A stretch of 20,439 nt of DNA from a virus: positions 1 to 20,439 of the IMG/VR virus record IMGVR_UViG_3300024358_000073. One strand, 5' to 3'. A program made the translations under genes and the position numbers. Below the pieces are notes generated by a model. It was given only the letters and a program-made list of their open reading frames with translations. It made no database searches and was not told the DNA's origin. Shown here piece by piece: positions 7,162 to 14,067 of this stretch (positions within the stretch are counted from its first letter, which is position 1; each line of letters begins with the position of its first letter).

Positions 7162-7955
7162 TGTTTCGTGTTTTACCACCATTCGGTGCAGACCCTCGTG
7201 GAGTTGCTGAGGTTGTCAATGGCATTATGAATGGTAAGACCAATAATACTGGCTCTGTGACATTGGCTACAGGTGGTGCTACAAGCACTACGATTACAGA
7301 TGCTCGTATAGGTATAGATTCTGTGATTTTGTTGATGGCATTTGATGATGTGTCTGCAAGTAGTTACTTTCCGTATGGCGCATTTCAGGACACAACAGAC
7401 CAATCAGCAGCAAATACAACAACTGCTTATGCTGTTAAATACAACACAACAGATTATTCTGAAGGTGTAACACTTAGTAACAATAGTAGATTAAATGTAG
7501 CTTATTCAGGTTTATACAATCTACAGTTTTCTATACAGTTTGCTAATTCAGATACTCAGATTCAAGATATAGATATTTGGTTTAGAAAAAATGGAACTGA
7601 TATTACAGGTTCTAATAGTAGGTTTTCTGTGCCAAATAGTCATGGTGGAGTCAATGGTCATTTAATTGCTGCTATGAACTTTTTTGTAGCATTAGCAAAA
7701 AATGACTATGTAGAGATAATGTGGGCTACGAGTAGCACATCAGTAACTATTGAGCAAATACCTACTCAAACTAGCCCTACTAGACCATCTACACCAAGCG
7801 TTATAGCAACAATGAGCTATTTGTCATCAAATGGCTATACAGCAGATATTTTTACAGAGCCTTACATTAGTGCAGTAACTAACGGAAGTGCAACAATTAG
7901 CCACCCTGCTAACAGTATTTCAGGGAAAACATTTAAGTATGTCGTAATAGGATAA
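7161..7955 (+). CDS. Virion protein with inserted C1q/TNF-like domain, probable receptor-binding
   Basis: 264 residues. Residues 1-62 (PPFGADPRGVAEVVNGIMNG, then KTNNTGSVTLATGGATSTT and ARIGIDSVILL) and residues ~226-264 (PYISAVTNGSATISHPANS ... GKTFKYVVIG) together resemble a common ~100-residue phage tail protein. Between them, residues ~72-222 read like a complete jelly-roll: a start with YGAFQDTTDQSA, NVAYSGLYNLQFSIQF, DIDIWFRKNGTDI, LIAAMNFFVALAKNDYVEIMW and ATMSYL, the order seen in C1q/TNF-like trimeric heads. I infer that the jelly-roll was inserted into the smaller protein and displays a binding surface. Trimerisation and receptor binding are family-based inferences. TAATG overlap with the nozzle gene. 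Confidence 0.7.
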   Translation: MFRVLPPFGADPRGVAEVVNGIMNGKTNNTGSVTLATGGATSTTITDARIGIDSVILLMAFDDVSASSYFPYGAFQDTTDQSAANTTTAYAVKYNTTDYSEGVTLSNNSRLNVAYSGLYNLQFSIQFANSDTQIQDIDIWFRKNGTDITGSNSRFSVPNSHGGVNGHLIAAMNFFVALAKNDYVEIMWATSSTSVTIEQIPTQTSPTRPSTPSVIATMSYLSSNGYTADIFTEPYISAVTNGSATISHPANSISGKTFKYVVIG

Positions 7956-7958
7956 ATC

Positions 7959-8882
7959 ATGGCAGAAACAGTAACCACATCGTCTATTGACCCAGCGCTT
8001 AGACCCTTCCTAACAGAAGGTCTACAGAGAGCTAGAAGTCTATTCCTTACAGGTGAGCAACCTAGATTCTTTGAAGGACAGACTTATGTAAGCCCTTCTG
8101 AGCAGACTTTAAGCGCTTTGCAACAGCAAGAGCAATTAGCAACACAAGCTAACCCTGCACTTCAGCAAGCTCAACAGGCTTATTTACAGTCTTTAGGTGG
8201 CATTGGTCAGACTGCATCAGGCGCTTTCTTAGGTGCGAATCCTTATCAAGCACAGATGATGCAAGCTGCTACTCGCCCATTAGAGCAACAGTTTGCTAAT
8301 CAAGTTTTGCCTAGCATTTCTAGTATGTTCTCTCGTGCAGGTCGTTATGGCTCAGGCGCTATGGAACGAGCATTAGGACAAGCTACAGAAGCTCAGACTC
8401 GTGCATTGGGTGACATTACTTCTAATATCGCAGGTCAGCAATTCCAACAAGAGCGTGGCTTACAACAACAAGCCCAATTAGGTTTAGCTCAGTTAGCTTC
8501 TGCTGCACCTTCTATTTACTCTCAACAGTTCCTACCTTCTCAGCAATTAGCACAGGTTGGCGCTGCTAGAGAGCAGATTGCTGCATTGCCACTACAAGAG
8601 CAGATGCAAAGATTCCAGTTCCAACAGCAATTACCTTATCAGCAGTTGTCAGGCTATCTGTCATCTGTTTATGGTAGCCCAATGGGTTCTTTTGGAACAC
8701 AGACACAGACCATGCCACAGAATCAGATGATTAATCGTCTAGCTGGTGCAGGTGTAGGTTACTTAGGTGGTCAGGCTTTAGGTTCATTCCTAGGTGGCAC
8801 ACCATTTAGCTTAGGCAATGTATCAGGCTATGGATTAGGTGGTGCTGCATTAGGTGGTTTATTGGGTGGTGGATTATTCTAA
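7959..8882 (+). CDS. Gln/Ala-rich putative ejection (internal virion) protein
   Basis: 307 residues. The N-terminus has 'SIDPALRPFLTEGLQRAR', then long Gln-rich amphipathic helices (for example around 80-240), and a C-terminal Gly-rich hydrophobic stretch (GAGVGYLGGQALGSFLGG and GYGLGGAALGGLLGGG) that looks like a membrane-inserting glycine zipper. No signal peptide. The architecture fits proteins packaged in the capsid and ejected with DNA to cross the cell envelope, like P22 gp7/gp16/gp20 in role, but without clear homology that I can see. It is the first of the ejection-type genes running to 13257. TAA at 8880-8882 lies just downstream of the likely ATT start of the next gene. Confidence 0.65.
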   Translation: MAETVTTSSIDPALRPFLTEGLQRARSLFLTGEQPRFFEGQTYVSPSEQTLSALQQQEQLATQANPALQQAQQAYLQSLGGIGQTASGAFLGANPYQAQMMQAATRPLEQQFANQVLPSISSMFSRAGRYGSGAMERALGQATEAQTRALGDITSNIAGQQFQQERGLQQQAQLGLAQLASAAPSIYSQQFLPSQQLAQVGAAREQIAALPLQEQMQRFQFQQQLPYQQLSGYLSSVYGSPMGSFGTQTQTMPQNQMINRLAGAGVGYLGGQALGSFLGGTPFSLGNVSGYGLGGAALGGLLGGGLF

Positions 8883-9280
8883 AAATAGTCAATAAAAACT
8901 TCGTTTCACAGACTTGGAGTCTAGTAAATGACTTCATTGGTAGTGCTTTAGAGTACGCTGATGGAGACTATACGCTAGACCAAGTTAAGGTTTATTTGAC
9001 TAATGGTCAATGGCAGTTAATTGTAGCTTTAGATGATTTTGGAAATATAAAGGGTTGTTGCACAGTTACTTTCCATACTTACCCAAATGATAGAGTAGCT
9101 TTTATTACTGCTATTGGTGGTAAATTTATAAGCGATAAAGAGATATATAAAGAGTTTACAGAGTTGCTAAAAGCTCAAGGCGCTACAAAAGTGCAAGGCG
9201 CTGCTAGAGAGTCAATAGCTAGACTTTGGAGAAGATTAGGCTTTACTGAAAAGTATGTGATAGTGGAGAACAAGCTATGA
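8876..9280 (+). CDS. GNAT-like phage protein with probable ATT start
   Basis: The recognisable coding sequence is open from 8810 and contains no ATG, GTG, TTG or CTG until TTG at 8996, which would delete conserved residues. From ATT 8876 the product is 134 residues: LKIVNKNFVSQTWSLVNDF, then DYTLDQVKVYL, QWQLIVALDDFGNIKGC, RVAFITAIGGKFIS, and ARESIARLWRRLGFTEKY near the end. The beta-alpha order and the final 'x-G-F-x-E-K-Y' are like GNAT acetyltransferases, and I recognise the whole pattern as a frequent phage gene beginning M-L-K-V. A clear acetyl-CoA P-loop (R/Q-x-x-G-x-G/A) is not obvious, so enzymatic activity is doubtful. It starts inside the previous gene and overlaps the next by ATGA, so translation is probably coupled. 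ATA at 8885 or ATT at 8873 are alternative starts. Confidence 0.7.
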   Translation: MLKIVNKNFVSQTWSLVNDFIGSALEYADGDYTLDQVKVYLTNGQWQLIVALDDFGNIKGCCTVTFHTYPNDRVAFITAIGGKFISDKEIYKEFTELLKAQGATKVQGAARESIARLWRRLGFTEKYVIVENKL

Positions 9281-9996
9281 GTGGCGGTAGTCCAATAGAC
9301 AATTTAGTTGATGCAGTAGTAGACCCTGTTAAAGACGCTGGTTCTTGGATTGACGATAAAGTTAATGAAGAAATTCCGGGGGGTTGGATTACTGTAGCTG
9401 CTTTAGCTGGTGGCGCTTATCTAGGCGCTGAAGCCATTGCTGCAGGTAATGCTGCTGAATCTGCTGCTCTAGCTAGTGGTGCGACTGCTAGTGAAGCTGC
9501 TGCTGCTGGTGCTGCTGCTGCCGAAGCTGCAAGTGCTACAAATTATTTAGGAACTGCTGCTTTAGGTGGTGCTGAAACAGGCGCAGTAGGTACAGGTGCT
9601 ACAGGATTTGGATTAAGCGCTGGCTCTGCTGCAGGTGGCGCTGCAGGTGGTACAGGTATTAGCACAGCATCTTTAGCAGGTACTCCATTAGGTGCTGGCA
9701 TGGGTGGATTAGGAACTAGCGCATCTAGTGGTCTAGGTTATCTAGGTGGTGTAGAAGCATTACCAACAGGAACAGCAGGTATGAGTGGTGTAACAGCACC
9801 ATCAAGCATTAGTATTGGTGATGCAGTAAGAGGTTTAAGAGCAGCAAGTGGATTGTTAGGTCAGCCACAGGCTCAACCACAGCAATTTGGATTAAATCAG
9901 CAAATAGCACCTAGAGGTATGGTTGATTACTCACCTACTCTAAATTTATTAGAAAATCGAGTAAGAATCCCGAATGTATATTCATTGTTAGGATAA
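9277..9996 (+). CDS. Ala/Gly-rich putative ejection protein
   Basis: 239 residues. After a short acidic, amphipathic N-terminus (SPIDNLVDAVVDPVKDAGSW) comes a hydrophobic stretch GWITVAALAGGAYLGAEAIA and then over 130 residues composed mostly of Ala, Gly, Ser and Thr (glycine-zipper-like). The last 40 residues turn polar and Gln/Pro-rich (GQPQAQPQQFGLNQQ) and end with NRVRIPNVYSLLG. Composition and location suggest an internal virion protein that associates with membrane during DNA delivery. No enzymatic motif is visible. ATGA overlap with the GNAT-like gene. Confidence 0.62.
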   Translation: MSGGSPIDNLVDAVVDPVKDAGSWIDDKVNEEIPGGWITVAALAGGAYLGAEAIAAGNAAESAALASGATASEAAAAGAAAAEAASATNYLGTAALGGAETGAVGTGATGFGLSAGSAAGGAAGGTGISTASLAGTPLGAGMGGLGTSASSGLGYLGGVEALPTGTAGMSGVTAPSSISIGDAVRGLRAASGLLGQPQAQPQQFGLNQQIAPRGMVDYSPTLNLLENRVRIPNVYSLLG

Positions 9997-10000
9997 GAAT

Positions 10001-11197
10001 ATGGCACTATTAGGAACTAGCCCTTTAATGCAGTTGCTCTCTCCTGAGCAACAGGCAAGCACTCAAGAGTCAGCATTAACTATGGGTGGATTGACAGCAT
10101 TGGCTCAATTATTAGCAGCTTCAGGCGCACAAGCTAGACCAGTTGGGACAGGTCAGGCTTTAGGTCAGGCTTTGATTGGTGGCATTGGTGGCTATCAATC
10201 TAGCATGGATAAACAGTTACGAGATATTGCTACTACTGTCCAACTACAGGATATTGTTCGTAAGCAAAAAGAAGCTCAACAAGTTAAAGATGTTTTAGCA
10301 AGTGCAGCAAAACCTACATATTCTCAAGAAGTAGTACCTGAAGGTCAAACATTGCGTGATGACCAAGGTATGTTAACAATGGGCGCTCAACCTAGACAAT
10401 TAACTGGTATGGAATATGACATGAAAAAAGTCATTCCTACGCTACAAGCTCTAGGTCGTTTTGACTTAATTAAGGATATTGCACAAAGCCAACAAGAACT
10501 GCGTAAATCAGGAATTATGGCTGGTGATATAGCAAATATTCCTACACCATTTAATGTGTATATGAACGCTGAAAGCCCTAATGTTCGTACATTGGCTAAA
10601 CAATATGATGATTCGTTTAAGCGTGGATTTATTACTGAAGAACAAGCTAATCGTTCATTAGAAGCATTGGCTAAGATGGAAGAATCTTACCAAGGTCGAG
10701 TTGATGCTAGAGCTAAAGAAGCTAAACCAACAGAGGGTGAAAAGAACGCTGCTGGATTCGTACAGCGTATGGAGTTCTCTGAAGCAAAGATTAAAGATAT
10801 TGAAGGTAGGGTTGCTCAAGCAAGATTAGCTGGTAAAGATGTTGGAGACCCTTACGCTACAGCTAGGACTGAGTTCTTGGGTAGCTTACCTCTTATTGGC
10901 GAATATGCACGAGGTAAAGGCTCATCAGTTCAGCAACAGGCTTATAGACAGGCTCAAGAGAACTGGGTTAGAGCTAATCTCCGTAAGGAATCAGGTGCAG
11001 CGATTGGTAAGGAAGAAATGGATAGAGAGATTGCTACATACTTCCCAATGCCAGCAGATAGTCCTGAAGTTCTTGCTCAAAAAGCACAGGCAAGACAAGT
11101 TACAATGAACGCTATGAGAACTGCTGCAGGAAACGCTTATAAGCCTTTCGATATGAAGCAGTTTATGAGAGATAACGGACTAGAGCCAAGGAAATAA
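10001..11197 (+). CDS. Putative DNA-ejection / internal virion protein
   Basis: 398 residues. The first ~75 residues are Ala/Gly/Leu-rich and end in GQALGQALIGGIGGYQSSMD, a segment seen in many phage ejection proteins. The middle is helical and charged. Residues ~310-380 contain a conserved module I recognise: QAYRQAQENWVRANLRKESG, AAIGKEEMDRE, YFPMPADSPEVLAQKAQARQ. Presumed role: packaged inside the head and ejected to help form a conduit for DNA. Part of a run of such genes. Starts four bases after the previous stop; the next gene begins two bases after its stop. Confidence 0.7.
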   Translation: MALLGTSPLMQLLSPEQQASTQESALTMGGLTALAQLLAASGAQARPVGTGQALGQALIGGIGGYQSSMDKQLRDIATTVQLQDIVRKQKEAQQVKDVLASAAKPTYSQEVVPEGQTLRDDQGMLTMGAQPRQLTGMEYDMKKVIPTLQALGRFDLIKDIAQSQQELRKSGIMAGDIANIPTPFNVYMNAESPNVRTLAKQYDDSFKRGFITEEQANRSLEALAKMEESYQGRVDARAKEAKPTEGEKNAAGFVQRMEFSEAKIKDIEGRVAQARLAGKDVGDPYATARTEFLGSLPLIGEYARGKGSSVQQQAYRQAQENWVRANLRKESGAAIGKEEMDREIATYFPMPADSPEVLAQKAQARQVTMNAMRTAAGNAYKPFDMKQFMRDNGLEPRK

Positions 11198-11199
11198 GC

Positions 11200-13257
11200 A
11201 TGGCAGATTATAAGAATTTTGAAAGAATCCTACGCAATGTAGACAAGCTCAATTCTCGTGCAATGCTTATGAATCCACAGGATTCTGCATTAGAGATGCG
11301 CCAATATCTACAAAGCGAAGGCTATAACGAAAAGCGCTTTTTAGACGCAGCTAAGAATTATGCTAAAGCTAAAGGTATGAAGTCTGAGTATGGACTTCCT
11401 GAAGCTGCAATCCAAGGTCTTACATTTGGCTTTGGTGACGAGTTTGAAGCATGGATTAAGACTCTCAAGAATAAGCGCCCATACGAAGAAAACTACGCTG
11501 CTGTTCAGTTTGCCAAGCAAGAGTTTGAAGCAGAGCGACCAGTAACAGCAGTAGCTACAGAAATTGGTGGTTCTTTGCCTACAGCTTTATTAGGTGGTGC
11601 AGCTACAGTTAGAGCATTACAGGCAATTCCTAGAGCAGAGCAAGCTATTTCTACAGTATCAGCACCAGTTAGACAATTAGGTGCAAGTATTGTAGGCGGT
11701 GGTGTTACAGGCGGTATTGTTGGCGCAGGTCAAGCTGAAGAAGGCGAAAGACTACAAGGTGCTAAAAGGGGCGCTCAGTTAGGTATGCTTATTTCTCCTG
11801 TTGCTTTAGTAGGTGGCAAGGCAGTAGGTACAACACTACAGAAAACTGCTGATGTAACAGGTATTTCTCAAGGCGCACAGAACATCGTAGAAGCCACAAA
11901 GAATATTCCTATTGTTAAAGAAATTACAGGAAAAACAGCACAGTTTTTAGGTTTGACAGACGATGCTATTCAGCGCAGAGCAGATATGAAAATTATTCAA
12001 GCTTTGCAACAGGACAAGCTAACTGTAGACCAAATCCGTAGCGCAATGGATAACATCCGTAAATCAGGCTATAAACCTGAAACAATCATGGAGTTTGGTG
12101 GCGATGCTACTAAGCGCCTAGGTGAAACTGTTGCTATGTACCCTTCTGCTACTACAGCAGCTACAAAGCTCGTAGAGGAAAGAAAAGCAGGTCAGGCAGA
12201 GCGTGTATTGCTAGACTTCCAAAACGCTTTCAAAGTCAACGCAGATGCTACAGACATTGCTTCTCAGTTAGTCAAGCAAAGAGAAGCTCTATCTAAGCCA
12301 CTATATCAAGCAGCTTACCAAAAAGATGCTGTTATTGAAGGACAGGCATTAGATGACTTTATGAAATTGCCTAAGTTTAAGGAAGCCTATAACAAAGCTC
12401 GTGCATTGGCAGAGTACGATGGAGTTCAATTACCGCCATTACAAGAGACTGGTAATGTCTTTAACCTACAGACAGCAGACTATGTTAAGCGTGGCTTAGA
12501 CGATGTTTTATTTGTTTCTAAGATGCCTACAAGTGGTCTAGGTAAGACTGAGATTGGTAAGCTCAAAGAAAAACGAGCAGAATTCGTGAATTTTGTAGAT
12601 GACTTAGCCCCTGAAGAATACAAGAAGGCTCGTCAAGTTTACTCAGGAACTACTAGCATTGTTGATGCAATCGAGGAAGGTAAGAACTTCTTAGGTATGG
12701 ATGCTAGAGACTTGAAGGCTACTTACGACAGATTAAGCCCTGCCGAAAAAGATGGTTTTGCTTTAGGTGCTTATGACGCTATTAAGGGCAAGATTATGTC
12801 AGGTGCAGATGGCGCTGACATGGTTAAACGAGTATTTGGCTCTCCTGAAAAGCGTGAGCAGATTCGTGTATTGCTAGGCAATGATGCTTTCGATATGCTC
12901 GAAATGCAGATTGGTAGAGAGCGCACTATGCGTACTACTGAGCAAATGATTTCAGGTAGCTCAAGAACACAGCCAAGAGCAGTAGGTCAGCAAGAGTTTG
13001 AAGCAGACATGGCTTTATTCCCACAGACAAGTTTAGTAGGTGCTGCTAGAGATTACTTGATTCGCTCTACAAGAGGTTTAGGCGGTATTACAGCAGAGCG
13101 TATTGCACCTGAATTGTTCTCTATTGACCCCAATGTTCAGGCTAGATTGTTGAATAGATTAGGTACGCTAGATGATGTATTAAGAGAAGAAGCATTAAGA
13201 ACTGGTGCTACAAGCGGTGCAGTTGGTGGAGTTTCAGCACCTTCTTTGTTAGACTAA
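11200..13257 (+). CDS. Large putative ejection / internal virion protein
   Basis: 685 residues, the largest of the ejection group. The segments PEAAIQGLTFGFGDEFEAWI (67-86) and YEENYAAVQFAKQEFEAERP (95-114) followed by VTAVATEIGGSLPTALLGGA (115-134) are a pattern I know from podophage internal proteins (P22 gp16-like position). Residues ~115-215 are Gly/Ala/Val-rich and could contact membrane. The rest is helical, with no lytic transglycosylase or protease motif visible. It would be ejected with the genome; a structural role in the trans-envelope channel is inference. Confidence 0.68.
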   Translation: MADYKNFERILRNVDKLNSRAMLMNPQDSALEMRQYLQSEGYNEKRFLDAAKNYAKAKGMKSEYGLPEAAIQGLTFGFGDEFEAWIKTLKNKRPYEENYAAVQFAKQEFEAERPVTAVATEIGGSLPTALLGGAATVRALQAIPRAEQAISTVSAPVRQLGASIVGGGVTGGIVGAGQAEEGERLQGAKRGAQLGMLISPVALVGGKAVGTTLQKTADVTGISQGAQNIVEATKNIPIVKEITGKTAQFLGLTDDAIQRRADMKIIQALQQDKLTVDQIRSAMDNIRKSGYKPETIMEFGGDATKRLGETVAMYPSATTAATKLVEERKAGQAERVLLDFQNAFKVNADATDIASQLVKQREALSKPLYQAAYQKDAVIEGQALDDFMKLPKFKEAYNKARALAEYDGVQLPPLQETGNVFNLQTADYVKRGLDDVLFVSKMPTSGLGKTEIGKLKEKRAEFVNFVDDLAPEEYKKARQVYSGTTSIVDAIEEGKNFLGMDARDLKATYDRLSPAEKDGFALGAYDAIKGKIMSGADGADMVKRVFGSPEKREQIRVLLGNDAFDMLEMQIGRERTMRTTEQMISGSSRTQPRAVGQQEFEADMALFPQTSLVGAARDYLIRSTRGLGGITAERIAPELFSIDPNVQARLLNRLGTLDDVLREEALRTGATSGAVGGVSAPSLLD

Positions 13258-13278
13258 TGGTAATTTAAGGAAATAGAT

Positions 13279-14058
13279 ATGCCAAAGACAAAAATTAGTG
13301 AATTTGATGCAAATCCCGATAATAATACTGATATAAACAGTATTAATATTGCTGAAGGCTGTGCGCCATCGGGAATTAACAATGCTATCCGTCAGTTGAT
13401 GGCAGACCTAAAAGACTGGTATGCAGGTACATCAGGCGATTCTTTGGCTGTAGCTGGTGGTGGTACAGGTGCTACTTCAGCTTCAGGCGCTAGAACAAAC
13501 CTAGGTCTAGCAATCGGTACAGATGTTCAGGCTTATGACGCTGATTTAGCTGCTGTAGCTGCTCTGTCATCTAATGGAATTATTGCTAGAACTGGCTCAG
13601 GCACAGCTTCTTCAAGAACAATTACAGGCACTACTAATGTCATTACTGTAACTAATGGTGATGGTGTATCAGGAAATCCTACTCTTACTGTAGGCTCTTT
13701 GGTCGCTAGAACAGACACAAATCAGTCATTTACAGTAGCACAGCGTGGCTCAATCACAGCTTTGACTGATGGTGCAACAATTACTCCTGATTTCAACAAT
13801 GCTAACAACTTCTCTGTGACTTTAGGTGGCAATCGTACTCTAGCTAATCCATCTAACCTAACAGCAGGTCAGTCAGGTGTTATTGTGATTACTCAAGATG
13901 GTACAGGTTCTCGCACACTAGCTTATGGTTCAAATTGGAAGTTTCCTAGTGGAACTGCACCAACACTAACAACAACTGCTAATGCTGTCGATGTATTAGT
14001 TTATTATGTAGAATCATCAAGCAGAATCACAGCTCGATTAGTAGCTGATGTTAAATAA
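13279..14058 (+). CDS. Tail-fibre protein with T4-type N-terminal module
   Basis: 259 residues. The start PKTKISEFDANPDNNTDINS and IAEGCAPSGINNAIRQLMADLKDW (2-47) is the virion-attachment segment typical of podophage tail fibres. GGGTGATSASGARTNLGLA (60-78) is the Gly-Gly-Thr-Gly-Ala-Thr repeat motif widespread in fibre shafts. The C-terminal half is beta-rich: SITALTDGATITPDFNNAN, FSVTLGGNRTLANPSNLTAG and GSRTLAYGSNWKFPSGTAPT, often found in phage fibre/spike proteins. It probably connects the short tail to the distal 14068-16482 fibre. Preceded by a TAAGGAAA ribosome binding site after a 21-base gap. Confidence 0.8.
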   Translation: MPKTKISEFDANPDNNTDINSINIAEGCAPSGINNAIRQLMADLKDWYAGTSGDSLAVAGGGTGATSASGARTNLGLAIGTDVQAYDADLAAVAALSSNGIIARTGSGTASSRTITGTTNVITVTNGDGVSGNPTLTVGSLVARTDTNQSFTVAQRGSITALTDGATITPDFNNANNFSVTLGGNRTLANPSNLTAGQSGVIVITQDGTGSRTLAYGSNWKFPSGTAPTLTTTANAVDVLVYYVESSSRITARLVADVK

Positions 14059-14067
14059 AGGATAGCC

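Noticed and set aside
8807-8890. Programmed -1 frameshift joining the 7959 gene to the GNAT-like frame
   Set aside because: No X-XXY-YYZ slippery heptamer in the correct phase near the stop; an ATT start with coupling is simpler.
8996-8998. TTG as start of the GNAT-like gene
   Set aside because: It would remove about 40 in-frame residues that match the family pattern, and leaves a gap of over 100 bases in an otherwise gapless operon.
10839-11108. Overlapping + strand open frame of 89 residues inside the ejection gene
   Set aside because: No ribosome binding site, unnatural composition, and entirely contained in a well-supported gene.
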